The notes: a model not told the origin generated them from the sequence alone. A stretch of DNA of 64,000 nt from Clostridium sp. LS (GCF_002760435.1 NZ_AUUU01000007.1:1-64000), one strand, 5' to 3'; positions 16,612 to 25,516 are shown, counted from the stretch's first letter. Numbers and translations: made by a program.

Positions 16612-17130
16612 TTATTTCCTTTTATAATTGGTATTTTCATTTAGATATTTTATAAAATTTTTACTTATCTCTATCTTCTTATTATAATTCTCTATAATAG
16701 ATATAATATCAGATATTCTAGCTGTAGATAGTAGTATAGATAGTGGTGTAGATTTTACTCGGAGCTTTAATATCTCTTGGCCATGATTACCAAAAAATAT
16801 GCTATATAAGACGCCATACTTCTTTCCTCTATATGATTCTTGAACTAATTTTATATCCAATTTTTTTATTGCTTTAAACAAAACTGTCTCTTTAGAAAAA
16901 ATATTGCTAGTTTCTATTCTATCTGTATAAACGCTAACATGATTAGTATATATATAAACTGTTACTGCTAACATAATTAGTTCAGCAAATAGAAAAAAGC
17001 AAATAAAGCCTATATTTTTTATGCAAATTATCATTAAAATTGGGAACACACAAAGAAGAATAAATAAAGGCATAAATATAAGCTTAACTGCCATATTATA
17101 GTCTGTAAGAATAGGTTTTTCTTTTTTCAA
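16612..17130 (-). CDS. membrane protein with PH-like C-terminal region
   Basis: A 172-residue protein with two adjacent TM helices (about 15-38 and 43-62) and a cytoplasmic-side domain that starts NHVSVYTDRIETSNIF. That opening resembles the first strands of bacterial PH-like domains found behind paired helices. No specific function is known. The start is a TTG, supported by AAGGAGG ten bases upstream. Stands alone. Confidence 0.65.
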   Translation of the reverse strand: MKKEKPILTDYNMAVKLIFMPLFILLCVFPILMIICIKNIGFICFFLFAELIMLAVTVYIYTNHVSVYTDRIETSNIFSKETVLFKAIKKLDIKLVQESYRGKKYGVLYSIFFGNHGQEILKLRVKSTPLSILLSTARISDIISIIENYNKKIEISKNFIKYLNENTNYKRK

Positions 17131-17420
17131 TATATATCAGCCTCCTTTATTGTTATAATATAATTTATAAAAATTTTAATTATAATTTTTACTTATATTT
17201 TATCTAAACATCCATCTATTATTTCTAATATAACAATATTATGAGTTGATAATTGTAAAATTCCGGCTCACTTTCTATGTAAAATGAATTTCTGATGTGG
17301 ATAGTTAAATTTAGTTACAAGTTCATCTTCTTCGAATCCACATTTTTTATCTCCCCTTATATCATCTTCTCTAAATGTTGTAACTGATATATCTATGTTA
17401 TTAGGAAATAATTATAACTC

Positions 17421-17591
17421 TTATTTCTTACAGTCTTTTTTATAATAGGTTATGCTCAGACCTATATAAATTACTCCAAGAAAAGCAAAAGAAATTCCCC
17501 TTAAATATTCTTTATCAATTAGATTCATTATTGCTACAAATAAAAAGCACATACTTGAAAGCAACCATAACTTCCATGTTTTTATGTTCAC
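17421..17591 (-). CDS. 56-residue two-helix membrane protein
   Basis: Starts with GTG after AGGAGAAATT. The product has two hydrophobic helices (WLLSSMCFLFVAIMNLI and ISFAFLGVIYIGLSITYY) and a short KKDCKK tail. Small proteins of this pattern (helix, NLIDK turn, helix, YYKK end) are frequent in Clostridium and Bacillus but uncharacterised. Confidence 0.65.
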   Translation of the reverse strand: MNIKTWKLWLLSSMCFLFVAIMNLIDKEYLRGISFAFLGVIYIGLSITYYKKDCKK

Positions 17592-17651
17592 AATTTCTCC
17601 TCCTCATAATATGATATATTCCATTGAAGTAAATCTAATGCCGTCTACAGT

Positions 17652-18065
17652 TTATTCAGTATTGGTATCCTTAAATCCAAGGTGATGATATATTTCTATT
17701 GCATACGGGGATGAATTCACTGTAATACTCTTAATGCTTTTATTAGATTTACAATATTCAACTAATGTTTGAAATAAATTCTTTGCTATGCCTTTCCTTT
17801 GGTACTCTTTCTTCACAAAAAACATAGAAATATGATTATTGTCTCTGATTGCAATAACCCCTTTTAAATCACCTGAAATAAAACAACCCCAAAACATCAT
17901 TTGTCCATTATCAAGCTTTTGAGTTATTGATTCATAACAAATAAACTCCTTGAACGTATTAACGCCTTGTTCAGAATAATCTGGTGCTTCAAATTCTTGA
18001 AAAACACTCCATATTAATTCAAGAGCATTTTTCATATCACTTTTTTGTAATTTTGCTATCTCCAT
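17652..18065 (-). CDS. GNAT N-acetyltransferase
   Basis: A compact 137-residue acetyltransferase. The CoA loop is KKEYQRKGIAKNLFQTLVEY, and the late motif SITVNSSPYAIEIYHHLGFK is intact. I place the start at the ATG at 18065, just after GAGGGAT; the ATG four codons earlier would overlap that site. The acceptor is unknown. Confidence 0.85.
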   Translation of the reverse strand: MEIAKLQKSDMKNALELIWSVFQEFEAPDYSEQGVNTFKEFICYESITQKLDNGQMMFWGCFISGDLKGVIAIRDNNHISMFFVKKEYQRKGIAKNLFQTLVEYCKSNKSIKSITVNSSPYAIEIYHHLGFKDTNTE

Positions 18066-18189
18066 ATTATCCCTCATTCATATATAGTAGTCAAAATTAC
18101 TGGCTGTCATTTAGTATACAAAACAATATAAATAATTAGGGTTTTTTATAAAACTTTTGTCTGTCCAGTATAAGTTAAGATAGCAATTT

Positions 18190-18834
18190 TTAATCTAAAA
18201 TTGCAATTGCTCTAATAGGGGCCCCATCAGAATTTTCGTATTTTAAAGGAAGAGCACAGAATGTAAATAAATCACTTCCTACAACCCCTAATCTAGTGAG
18301 ATTTTCAATAACAACAATATCTGTTTTATGAAAAAGTTGTTTATGAATTTTTAAGTTTACATCTGAAATAGGATCGATTCCAATAACATCTAAACCAACA
18401 CCTTTTTTCTTACTATGAATTAAATATTCAGCAACTTCTTCTGTAATATATGGATAATTTCCAAAATATGCACTAGTGCCCCAGCGCTCATCCCAGCCTG
18501 TGTAGAATAAGATATACTCTGCCTTATCTGCCTTTTCTTTTACTCTTTTAATGTATTCCATAGTAATCCTTTGACCATCTTGTAAATCACTACAATCAAT
18601 AACCAATCCTTTTCCTACAAATTGTTCAACTGGCAATGAATCTAAAGTGGCTCTTTGATCAAATAAATGTGCTGGTGCATCCATATGAGTTCCTGTATGT
18701 GAAAACATTGTGAGCAAGGTTTCCTTAAAACCATCTTTCTCATATGTATTTGCAATCTCCAACTTTGGACATTCTGTCCCTGGATAAACTGGCATATTTT
18801 CTGATATAGTATGCGTTAAATCAATTATTTTCAT
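18190..18834 (-). CDS. cyclase-family metal hydrolase (kynurenine formamidase-like)
   Basis: A 214-residue cytoplasmic enzyme of the cyclase/KynB fold. The signature HTGTHMDAPAHLF (residues 46-58) supplies the metal-binding His and Asp, and IIDLTHTISENMPVYPG is the typical N-terminus. The family includes bacterial arylformamidases and isatin hydrolases. No tryptophan catabolic gene is nearby, so the substrate is open. GGAAGG precedes the ATG. Confidence 0.87.
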   Translation of the reverse strand: MKIIDLTHTISENMPVYPGTECPKLEIANTYEKDGFKETLLTMFSHTGTHMDAPAHLFDQRATLDSLPVEQFVGKGLVIDCSDLQDGQRITMEYIKRVKEKADKAEYILFYTGWDERWGTSAYFGNYPYITEEVAEYLIHSKKKGVGLDVIGIDPISDVNLKIHKQLFHKTDIVVIENLTRLGVVGSDLFTFCALPLKYENSDGAPIRAIAILD

Positions 18835-18872
18835 AATGTTTTTTCCTTCCTAATCTAATATTAATAATAAGC

Positions 18873-19610
18873 TTAACAACATTGCCAATCGTATTCTACT
18901 TTTGAAAAGTCTCTATTTTTCAAATCTTCTTCACTAATAAAAAAATTGCAGTTTCCAGCATCACCAAACATAATTCCACATTCATCTTCCACATCTAATT
19001 GTAGTAGTAAAATATTGTTTTCATTATAATAAGCAGGCTCTGACTGAACAAAATATGGATATCCTCCAACTCTACTACCTGCTCCATCAAACTCGTCCCA
19101 CATTTTTTCTTCTTGCTCTTCATTAAAAGATTTTTCATTAAATAAATCATCAAAACTTTCGCAGCAACAAGTCATTGGCATTTCTCTCACTTCAAAATGC
19201 ATTTTACCATTTTTATTAAATGGTAATAATTCTTCATAATCTTCTTCATATGGATTTTTATTAATTAACTTATTCTCATCTGTTGTATACTTCTCAATAT
19301 ATATAACTTTACAGGGCCCATTATAGCCATAACTGTCATCGTTGTTAACAAAGAATTGTAGTAAGCCTTTTTGAGGCATATTTTCTAATTCAGCTAAATC
19401 TTCTAAATTTATTTGTGCGAAAAATACCATCGACTTTCCTTCTATATCTAGAGGGTATTCTTCTAAATTTTCAAGATAAGGGCATCCCCCTAATTTACTT
19501 TCCCATGGTTTTGTGTCTTCTGCTGAAAAAGTAATTTCATTGCTTTTGCGAATTGATTTCCTAATAATTTCTTCGTATTCCTTAAATAATTCTGGTACCT
19601 CATACTTCAT
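18873..19610 (-). CDS. YwqG family protein (DUF1963)
   Basis: A 245-residue cytoplasmic protein. The sequence shows the family's strands: SKLGGCPYLENLEEYPLD near the N-terminus, MVFFAQINLEDL in the middle, SRVGGYPYFVQSEP, and a C-terminal LLLQLDVEDECGIMFGDAGNCNFFI. YwqG homologues are common beside polymorphic-toxin and immunity genes, but the molecular role is unknown. I start at the ATG at 19610, placed after AAGGAGATT, not eight codons earlier. The next gene upstream is an immunity-like protein. Confidence 0.85.
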   Translation of the reverse strand: MKYEVPELFKEYEEIIRKSIRKSNEITFSAEDTKPWESKLGGCPYLENLEEYPLDIEGKSMVFFAQINLEDLAELENMPQKGLLQFFVNNDDSYGYNGPCKVIYIEKYTTDENKLINKNPYEEDYEELLPFNKNGKMHFEVREMPMTCCCESFDDLFNEKSFNEEQEEKMWDEFDGAGSRVGGYPYFVQSEPAYYNENNILLLQLDVEDECGIMFGDAGNCNFFISEEDLKNRDFSKVEYDWQCC

Positions 19611-19681
19611 TATTCTAATCTCCTTATAAAACATATAAATTCATTTCTTAGTTGTATTTTCATTTATTATTTCCTATTGAT

Positions 19682-20227
19682 TTAAACAAATTGCATTTTA
19701 CCATAATCAAATTTCCAGTGATCAAAATAAAACCATCTGTTCATATATTCAGTATTTTCTTTTACTAACTCAATGATATATTCTTTATTAAATATCTTAT
19801 TTAGCATAATAATTTCATATTCAAACCTATATTTTCTTGAATCATAATCAGCTTCATATTTCCAATTTTCTTTTAAAAGCTTTCTGCTGCTGCATTCTAT
19901 TTTATTTCCAATTTTCCGAATAATATTTTTCAAAAAATGAAATTTTGCTTTATCATAATTAGATTCAGGAAGTTTATCACTTATAATATAACTTCCTCTA
20001 TCACAGTACACACTATAGAATCCACAATCTTTTTTATAGCCGCAACTTTGATCCCAATTAGAATCTAAAACTACATTTACATAATAAAAATATTCTTCAG
20101 GGAACTTTAACTCATCACAGATATTTATTATTTCATCTTTGAATTTTTTCCATTTGGAGCTTTCTTCATCTGTCATCTTATATTTATACAACTGAGCTGG
20201 CATGTAAATATTTTTAGGATCCGTCAA
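19682..20227 (-). CDS. Imm63-like putative immunity protein
   Basis: A 181-residue, charged cytoplasmic protein without signal or TM segment. The C-terminal half (LLKENWKYEADYDSRKYRFEYE, then the ELVKENTEYMNRWFYFDHW end) resembles my memory of the Imm63 immunity family, but I hold this loosely. The likely start is a TTG at 20227, ten bases after AAAGGAG; the longer frame from 20254 would include that site. It is next to a YwqG gene, an association common in toxin-immunity loci. No toxin gene is seen nearby. Confidence 0.55.
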   Translation of the reverse strand: MTDPKNIYMPAQLYKYKMTDEESSKWKKFKDEIINICDELKFPEEYFYYVNVVLDSNWDQSCGYKKDCGFYSVYCDRGSYIISDKLPESNYDKAKFHFLKNIIRKIGNKIECSSRKLLKENWKYEADYDSRKYRFEYEIIMLNKIFNKEYIIELVKENTEYMNRWFYFDHWKFDYGKMQFV

Positions 20228-20442
20228 AGCATTATCATCTCCTTTAAATATCAAAATTACTGTTGCTTTTTTCTTATTTCACTTTCTATTGCAATTAATA
20301 TAGTATAAAATATCTTACCAATAATCACACATAAAATTATTTTAAATATTTCTTATATTCCTATAAATATTTTTTCATCATATCTATTTTTCCTTACTAA
20401 AATTAACAGCCCAGAGTTACTGAAGTATGAGATGCGCCTAAC

Positions 20443-21543
20443 TTAAAATAATAATGCTATTATAATATCTATAATAAAAATAAACTTGATAGCAGGGGGA
20501 ATATTAAATTTAGGCGCCGACTTCTGCATCGGTGCTTGTACTCCTACTAGTATTTTACTACTATCTATCTTTGAATTTGAATGAAGGATAAGTTGTTTTA
20601 TTTTTTCACTTTCAACATAAAAAGTAGCTTGTTCACATCCCAAAAATGCATTGTTTCCTATCTTTGTTACATTGTTTGGGATTGCTATACTTGTTAAGTT
20701 TTTGCAATTACCAAATGCCCACTCATTTATGCTTGTCACATTATCTGGTATTGTTATGTTCGTAAGATTATTACATCCATAAAATGTCCAAGCACTTATG
20801 CTTGTTATACCATTAGGAATTTTTATGTTGGTTAAACTTTCACAATTCTCAAATGCACCTGATTCTATACTGGTTGTATTATCTGATAATGTTATGTCTT
20901 CCAATTCTTTACAACCATCAAATGTATTTCTATTTATAACTATTACGTTCTTTGGGATTACTATGCTTGTTAACTTATTACAGCCACTAAAGGCTCTTAT
21001 TCCTATACTTATTACATTATCCGGAATTTTTATATTTGTTAGGCCATCACATTGATTAAATGCATAATCTCCAATACTTGTAATGTTATCTGGCATTACT
21101 ATACTCCCTAAATTACCACAATTGTAAAATGCATAATCTCCTATAAGTTTTATGTCAATACCTCCAATTTCTTTTGGAATTACTAGTGGAATTACTTTAC
21201 TTGACGGGCTGCGTAAAGAATTTGATTTACGACATCTCACTAGAGTGCCCGTTGATTTTTCAATTTCATATCCATCAACTTTTATACACTCTCTCCCAAC
21301 TCCATTTTCACCTAAATACCAACCATCAATATCTTTGTCTTTAACCATATACCCGTCTTTATCGAAATAATACCACTTTTCGTCAATCGTTCTCCAGCCT
21401 GTCGCCCATGAATTCCCTTCTGTATACCATTTACCTCTAGGACTTTCTTTCCATTCAGCACTTGCTCTTATTGGATTTAATGCTAATACTGAAGCTGCTA
21501 TTAATATACCAGTCATTACTTTTATTAATTTTATTTTACACAT
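20443..21543 (-). CDS. secreted/membrane-anchored BspA-like leucine-rich protein
   Basis: A 366-residue protein with a signal peptide (1-28), cell-wall-binding Trp/Tyr repeats (WKESPRGKWYTEGNSWATGW, WYYFDKDGYM, about 30-75) and about eight leucine-rich repeats (125-315; units such as LTNIKIPDNVTSI). Unlike its relatives it ends with a hydrophobic helix (AIKFIFIIDIIIALLF, 351-366), so it may stay in the membrane by its C-terminus. The start follows GGGGATAATAAA. Same family as 13674 and 51034. Confidence 0.88.
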   Translation of the reverse strand: MCKIKLIKVMTGILIAASVLALNPIRASAEWKESPRGKWYTEGNSWATGWRTIDEKWYYFDKDGYMVKDKDIDGWYLGENGVGRECIKVDGYEIEKSTGTLVRCRKSNSLRSPSSKVIPLVIPKEIGGIDIKLIGDYAFYNCGNLGSIVMPDNITSIGDYAFNQCDGLTNIKIPDNVISIGIRAFSGCNKLTSIVIPKNVIVINRNTFDGCKELEDITLSDNTTSIESGAFENCESLTNIKIPNGITSISAWTFYGCNNLTNITIPDNVTSINEWAFGNCKNLTSIAIPNNVTKIGNNAFLGCEQATFYVESEKIKQLILHSNSKIDSSKILVGVQAPMQKSAPKFNIPPAIKFIFIIDIIIALLF

Positions 21544-21748
21544 TTTATTATCCCCTAACCCCTATGTAAGTTAATTAACTTGCTTGCTTTAGTCTTCATA
21601 ATCTCTATCAATATTATTCACTGTTTCCTCATTTGCTGTGTTTGCAAACTGTATTATGGTATCCTTTTTTAAGGATATTCTTGTCTCAGCAAGATCATTT
21701 TGTTACTGATTTCATACATATTAAATTTCCCACTAAGCTCTATTTTTT

Positions 21749-22795
21749 CTATTGGCTTACGACAATGTCAAATGTAGTTTGTGTTCCATTAACATCTATA
21801 GTAACAGTAGTATTTCCTGGTTTATACACTAGAATTTTAGGATGAAGTTCATTGATATAACCATCCTTTAAACTAACATCAACTCCTGCATATGCAATGC
21901 TTTCATCAGTAGATTTAGACATTATTACAAGGCTCGGAAGCAATGATCTATCAGTATCAGTCCCACTTACCTTAATGTTTCCTAATTGAACAATTTGCTT
22001 AGGTTTACAATATAAAGTTTTTCCTTTTGTTTCTACTTGCAGTTTTGTTATATCTTTTGTTGCCTTAATTCCTTTCCCGTAGACTATTTCACCATTTGAG
22101 TCAACTTCACTTATTTCCATCATATTACTATCATCTAACAACACTTTCTGATTATCAGTACTTGATTTTGTTATCATGACACCATAAGGCAGTTCATTCA
22201 TTAAATTACCATAACTAACTTTTATACACTTTCCATCATTGCCATATAGGAACTTTGCTCCATAAGTTGAAGTAACTGCAACACATTTTAACATCACTCC
22301 ATTTTTATCAAAGGCATATGATTCTCCATCTATGTTCCATGGTCCAGCAGCAAAACTTTTATCCATTCTAAAATAAGTTTTCCCATTGTCATCAAACCAA
22401 CTATATTTAGGACTTCCTTCAAATTTTTCTCTTGAAGGTAAAATGCTGTTAGGCACTAATTCGTCGTCTACAATAGTGTCACATAATAATGCACCATTTT
22501 GATCAAATTCATATATAGAATTCTTGATTTCTACTTTTCCAACTGCCATGCTTCCGTCATTTTTAAGATAGTAATATTTTTCTCCATCCATGATCCATCC
22601 AGTTACCTTTTTTCCATCATTCCCAAAATAGTACCATATACTATCTTTTTGATTCCAGCCAGTAGTAGGGTGAGACTTTTCTATCATAGTTACTCCAGCA
22701 ACATCTGTATGCCCAAAATTCGCTAATCCCCATATAACCCTTACCATCATTAAAGTTGCTGCAATATATAAAGCCACTGTTATTTTTTTAATCAT
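21749..22795 (-). CDS. secreted protein with cell-wall-binding repeats
   Basis: A 348-residue protein. An N-terminal hydrophobic segment (5-22) acts as signal or anchor. Four or more cell-wall/choline-binding repeats follow: GWNQKDSIWYYFGNDGKKVTGW at about 46, then YYYLKNDGSM, KYSWFDDNGKTYFRMD and ESYAFDKNGVM, to about 170. The last 100 residues form a beta-rich region ending GNTTVTIDVNGTQTTFDIVVSQ, like the end of a Big-type or cadherin-like fold. It has no enzymatic domain that I recognise. GAGGGGAAAATATA precedes the ATG. It sits between two BspA-like/small basic genes. Confidence 0.8.
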   Translation of the reverse strand: MIKKITVALYIAATLMMVRVIWGLANFGHTDVAGVTMIEKSHPTTGWNQKDSIWYYFGNDGKKVTGWIMDGEKYYYLKNDGSMAVGKVEIKNSIYEFDQNGALLCDTIVDDELVPNSILPSREKFEGSPKYSWFDDNGKTYFRMDKSFAAGPWNIDGESYAFDKNGVMLKCVAVTSTYGAKFLYGNDGKCIKVSYGNLMNELPYGVMITKSSTDNQKVLLDDSNMMEISEVDSNGEIVYGKGIKATKDITKLQVETKGKTLYCKPKQIVQLGNIKVSGTDTDRSLLPSLVIMSKSTDESIAYAGVDVSLKDGYINELHPKILVYKPGNTTVTIDVNGTQTTFDIVVSQ

Positions 22796-22916
22796 TATAT
22801 TTTCCCCTCAAATTTATTTTTTCATAAATAATATAGCAAAATGCCATGAATCCATTTCTGAATTTACGGCATTGCAAAAAATTTTAGTTAAATATTTAAA
22901 ATAGTTTCACAGAATT

Positions 22917-23204
22917 TTACCAGGTAATCCACCCATAAGTTCTATAATCACGAAGCCTAATTCTATAGTATGCCTCATTATATAGTTCTTTTTTTAGCTT
23001 TCTTCTAAAATTTCGCTTAGTATAATACCTTACGAACTTAGATTCATGTCTGTAGATACTTTTAGTATTGTTGTGATGCCTATAGTCTTGAAATGCTTCC
23101 TTTCTGGGATCTCTATAACATTTTTCTGTTTTATACATTCTTTGCATATTTTGAATGTACTGCTTTTCCTCCCATAATAGTATTTCTTGATTTAAATCAT
23201 TCAT
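22917..23204 (-). CDS. small basic, Tyr/Arg-rich protein of unknown function
   Basis: A 95-residue cytoplasmic protein, strongly basic and aromatic (RRKLKKELYNEAYYRIRLRDYRTYGW). I recognise no family; the composition suggests nucleic-acid binding. I start at the ATG at 23204, after AGGGATGG; two further in-frame ATGs lie just upstream. The preceding small ORF overlaps it by 8 bases, which hints at coupling. Confidence 0.5.
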   Translation of the reverse strand: MNDLNQEILLWEEKQYIQNMQRMYKTEKCYRDPRKEAFQDYRHHNNTKSIYRHESKFVRYYTKRNFRRKLKKELYNEAYYRIRLRDYRTYGWITW

Positions 23205-23328
23205 TTCCATCCCTGGCACAGACTTTAAATTTACCTTGCGGCAATATTTCCGTACCTAGAATAGATTCATACGATATAAATTCATAAAATAAAAATTTCA
23301 CTCCAATCGAAATTAAATCTAACACCAT
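23197..23328 (-). CDS. 43-residue small ORF overlapping the next gene
   Basis: MVLDLISIGVKFLFYEFISY, then ESILGTEILPQGKFKVCARD. The frame looks protein-like (hydrophobic helix, then a strand pattern) and ends in an overlap with 22917-23204. No ribosome binding site precedes the ATG; instead TGCTATAAT, a possible extended -10 promoter, lies 12 bases upstream. It may be a real small protein or the end of a decayed gene. Confidence 0.3.
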   Translation of the reverse strand: MVLDLISIGVKFLFYEFISYESILGTEILPQGKFKVCARDGNE

Positions 23329-23469
23329 TTTTATATAATTATAGCATATATTTCTAAAATTTAAAATTATTTAACAAACTTGAGCATAATTCCTTATTAT
23401 TAATATCTTTTGATAATAAGTCTTTCTAATACACTTGAAGCTTTTCATTTTATAATTATTTTTAGTCAA

Positions 23470-23511
23470 AAAAAAGGTACACTAAGTATTTATACTTAAT
23501 ATACCTTTAAA
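23470..23511 (-). terminator. terminator of the 55-residue gene
   Basis: AAAGGTA and TACCTTT with inner ACTAAGTAT/ATACTTAAT form a long hairpin directly after the stop at 23517. The minus strand then reads TTTTTTTTGACT. Confidence 0.7.
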
Positions 23512-23516
23512 AATAA

Positions 23517-23684
23517 TTATACTCGTAAAAATTTTTCATAGGTCTCTATTTTATCCTCTCTATTGTTTTTCCTTATCCATCTATTATAATCTAAAATAAC
23601 TTCTTCTATTGTTTTTAATTCTAATTTAGTGTTATTTTTTCTTTTCATTTCTGCATACATATTGATTTTGATTATATTTCCCAT
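23517..23684 (-). CDS. 55-residue charged protein
   Basis: GGAGGTGATAAGAA is followed by ATG. The protein is MGNIIKINMYAEMKRKNNTK followed by a Lys/Glu-rich helix with EEVILDYNRWIRKN. It is too short for larger gene finders, but the perfect ribosome binding site and the immediate terminator support it. No family recognised. Confidence 0.65.
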   Translation of the reverse strand: MGNIIKINMYAEMKRKNNTKLELKTIEEVILDYNRWIRKNNREDKIETYEKFLRV

Positions 23685-23948
23685 TTCTTATCACCTCCAT
23701 CTTGATATAGGATATTATTAATTTTTTGTGATTATTGCAAGCATTATTATCATTTTGCTTATATCACCGATAACGATTACTCTTTCTAATAACTATATTA
23801 CAATAAATTTTTGTCAATTATTTGTCATTAGAGAACGTTTTCTTAAAAATTTTTATTCAATCCTTCTCATCTGAATTCAACTATACATAAAAATATATTT
23901 TAGAAAATAAATAGAAGCAAATGCCACTTTTGCAGTCATAAATTATCC
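23685..23948. other. intergenic, promoter region of the 55-residue gene
   Basis: AT-rich, with TGATTATTGCAAGCATTATTATC-like sequence but no clear promoter pair. Nothing else recognised. Confidence 0.3.
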
Positions 23949-23979
23949 AGAAAGGCTGTTGCATTGCAACAGCCTTTCT
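23949..23979 (-). terminator. strong hairpin ending the folded RNA
   Basis: AGAAAGGCTGTTGC and GCAACAGCCTTTCT make a perfect 14-bp stem with a 3-nt loop. The plus strand continues TTTAAT; the minus strand continues GGATAATTT. It can work in either direction and lies 30-60 bases past the folded element at 24010-24222. Confidence 0.7.
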
Positions 23980-24009
23980 TTAATAGATAACTACATATTT
24001 AATTTTTAT

Positions 24010-24222
24010 CCGATAGCTAGCATCCGTAACACTCCCACTGTATATGAAACTCCTCTGTCTAAAGTCAGATGAGTAAGCGATTCACACTAAATCATAGATT
24101 TAGGTTCTCTGCTTAAGTGGGAGATAACGGCTGCACGCTCCTGGACTAGGTGCCCCTTGAGGGTATAAGTTCAACTAAGATTCAGATGGGGATAAAACCC
24201 ACCTGAATCAAGTTTCACTTGA
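24010..24222 (-). ncRNA. structured RNA candidate 3' of the CAP-domain gene
   Basis: A high-GC island in AT-rich sequence, starting 11 bases after the CAP gene stop. In minus-strand order I see: hairpin TCAAG/CTTGA; hairpin GATTCAG...CTGAATC (24179-24209); small hairpin CCC/GGG; then a long-range stem in which GCAG-CCGT-CTCCCAC (24117-24134) pairs with GTGGGAG-ACGG-ATGC (24020-24038). This closes over a loop carrying a separate TAAGC/GCTTA hairpin. A strong terminator-type hairpin follows. This amount of pairing is not expected by chance. I cannot name the family with certainty; the clostridial raiA motif is the first to test. Strand is inferred from its position. Confidence 0.6.
24069..24117. 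repeat. mobile-type hairpin inside the RNA candidate
   Basis: AGTAAGCGATTCACAC, CTAAATC/GATTTAG and CTGCTTAAG. The same arms occur in two tandem copies at 59345-59436, so this hairpin is a dispersed repeat that sits in the apical loop of the long stem. Confidence 0.6.
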
Positions 24223-24232
24223 CTACTAATCA

Positions 24233-24895
24233 TTAGTTTGAGAATTCTTGTGTTCCCATGTATTTGCTGTTTCCTGAGATTACTCCTATACCAACCTTAG
24301 TATATTTTTCATTCATCATATTTGCTCTATGACCTGGTGAGTTCCACCATTGATTAAATAATTCAACTGGATCTGAATTGTTATATGCAATATTTTCTCC
24401 TGCTGAAGTATAATCATAGCCTATTGTATGCAGCCAGTTTGTCCACTTTGTTCCGTCTGGATTTGTATGACTAAAGAAGTTATTTTGAATCATGTCGTCA
24501 CTCTTGTATCGTGCAACTTGTACTAATGTATTATCTATAGTTAATGGCTGAAGACCTGCTTCTGTTCTTTTTTCATTCATTAACTGAAGAATCTTATCCT
24601 CAGCGGAATTTTGTATGCTAATTGAATACTTTGTTGGCAAATTAGGCAGCCCCTGTACATCTACTGAAGTTGCATTTGTACCACCTGTCGGATTTACTGC
24701 TGAATTGCTAATGTTATTCCCATTATTAAGATTCATAAATAAGCCTGTATTTAAAAGATTATTTGCAATTGCATTATTATAATCGTTAGTATTTGAATTA
24801 ATTGTTGCTGCAGATACTCCTAATGATGAGAAACTTCCTATTGTTGTAGCTGCAATAACTGTAGTTACTATTCTTCTTAAATCATTCTTTCTCAT
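24233..24895 (-). CDS. secreted CAP-domain (SCP/PR-1) protein
   Basis: A 220-residue secreted protein. A signal peptide (about 1-30, ending VSAA) is followed by a Asn-rich linker and a C-terminal CAP domain (about 100-218). Family motifs present: LMNEKRTEAGLQPL, FFSHTNPDG, SAGENIAY (Glu and His for the cavity) and WWNSPGHRANMM. Bacterial members such as B. subtilis YkwD are secreted during growth or sporulation, without a proven activity. GGAGAAAAACTA precedes the ATG. The structured RNA candidate follows its stop at once, and may be its 3' region. Confidence 0.92.
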   Translation of the reverse strand: MRKNDLRRIVTTVIAATTIGSFSSLGVSAATINSNTNDYNNAIANNLLNTGLFMNLNNGNNISNSAVNPTGGTNATSVDVQGLPNLPTKYSISIQNSAEDKILQLMNEKRTEAGLQPLTIDNTLVQVARYKSDDMIQNNFFSHTNPDGTKWTNWLHTIGYDYTSAGENIAYNNSDPVELFNQWWNSPGHRANMMNEKYTKVGIGVISGNSKYMGTQEFSN

Positions 24896-25110
24896 TAGTT
24901 TTTCTCCTTTTGTATGTTTTATTTGCCTTCTTGATTTTTATATAAACAACAAATATTTTTTAAGTTTTTGTTGCTTTCAAGTTAAGGCATGTCTCTATCT
25001 TATCATCTTTTCGACAACATTCAACACAACTTTTTCTTAATTAATTGATTTAAATGCTATCAGCTTTGACTTACTTTACTATGTTATTGTATGCTTCTTT
25101 ATGCACCATA
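24896..25110. other. upstream region of the CAP gene
   Basis: AT-rich 215 bases with the CAP gene's promoter presumably inside; no convincing hexamer pair seen. Confidence 0.3.
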
Positions 25111-25270
25111 AGGCATATGAAAATAAATAACAAGTCCAAAGTTGCCATGATTATTTTTCATCAGGCAAGGATGCAAATTGCCCTCATAGCGGGCCTATTA
25201 GAGCAATTTGGAGACGAAGGATGATGGAAAATAGGCTGGCAAATGGACTTGTTATTTTTTGAATGTGCCT
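25111..25270. repeat. 160-bp palindromic MITE-like element
   Basis: The ends AGGCATATGAAAATAAATAA and, inverted, AGGCACATTCAAAAAATAA are followed on both sides by CAAGTCCA. The inverted arms continue inward as GTTGCCATGATTATTTTTCATCA against GATGATGGAAAATAGGCTGGC. The centre (GCAAATTGCCCTCATAGCGGGCCTATTAGAGCAATTTG) is itself palindromic in part. No gene inside. This is the form of a MITE or a REP-type element. A piece of the same end (TTATTTTTTTGAATATGCC) lies at 25485-25505. Confidence 0.75.
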
Positions 25271-25516
25271 AATATTATTTAAAAGCTTAAAGCGCCAAGG
25301 CTGATCCCCAATATTTATTATTACGTATCATTTCTAAATCTCTCTCATATCTTTATTTTAATAATTAACTTTGAAACTCAACTTCTCCACATGTACAGAG
25401 TTTATAGGGGAAATTTAAAATATAAAAAGCTATAGACATTTAATAAATAACACATTAAAATGAATTAAAAGAAAATAATGGTTATTTTTTTGAATATGCC
25501 TTATGGGAGTGTGAAA
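25271..25516. other. leader of the LytTR gene with MITE-end fragment
   Basis: The last 30 bases carry a fragment of the MITE end just before the ribosome binding site (GGGAGTG). AGCGCCAAGGCTGATCCCC near 25290 is GC-rich for this DNA but folds into nothing I can support. Confidence 0.4.
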
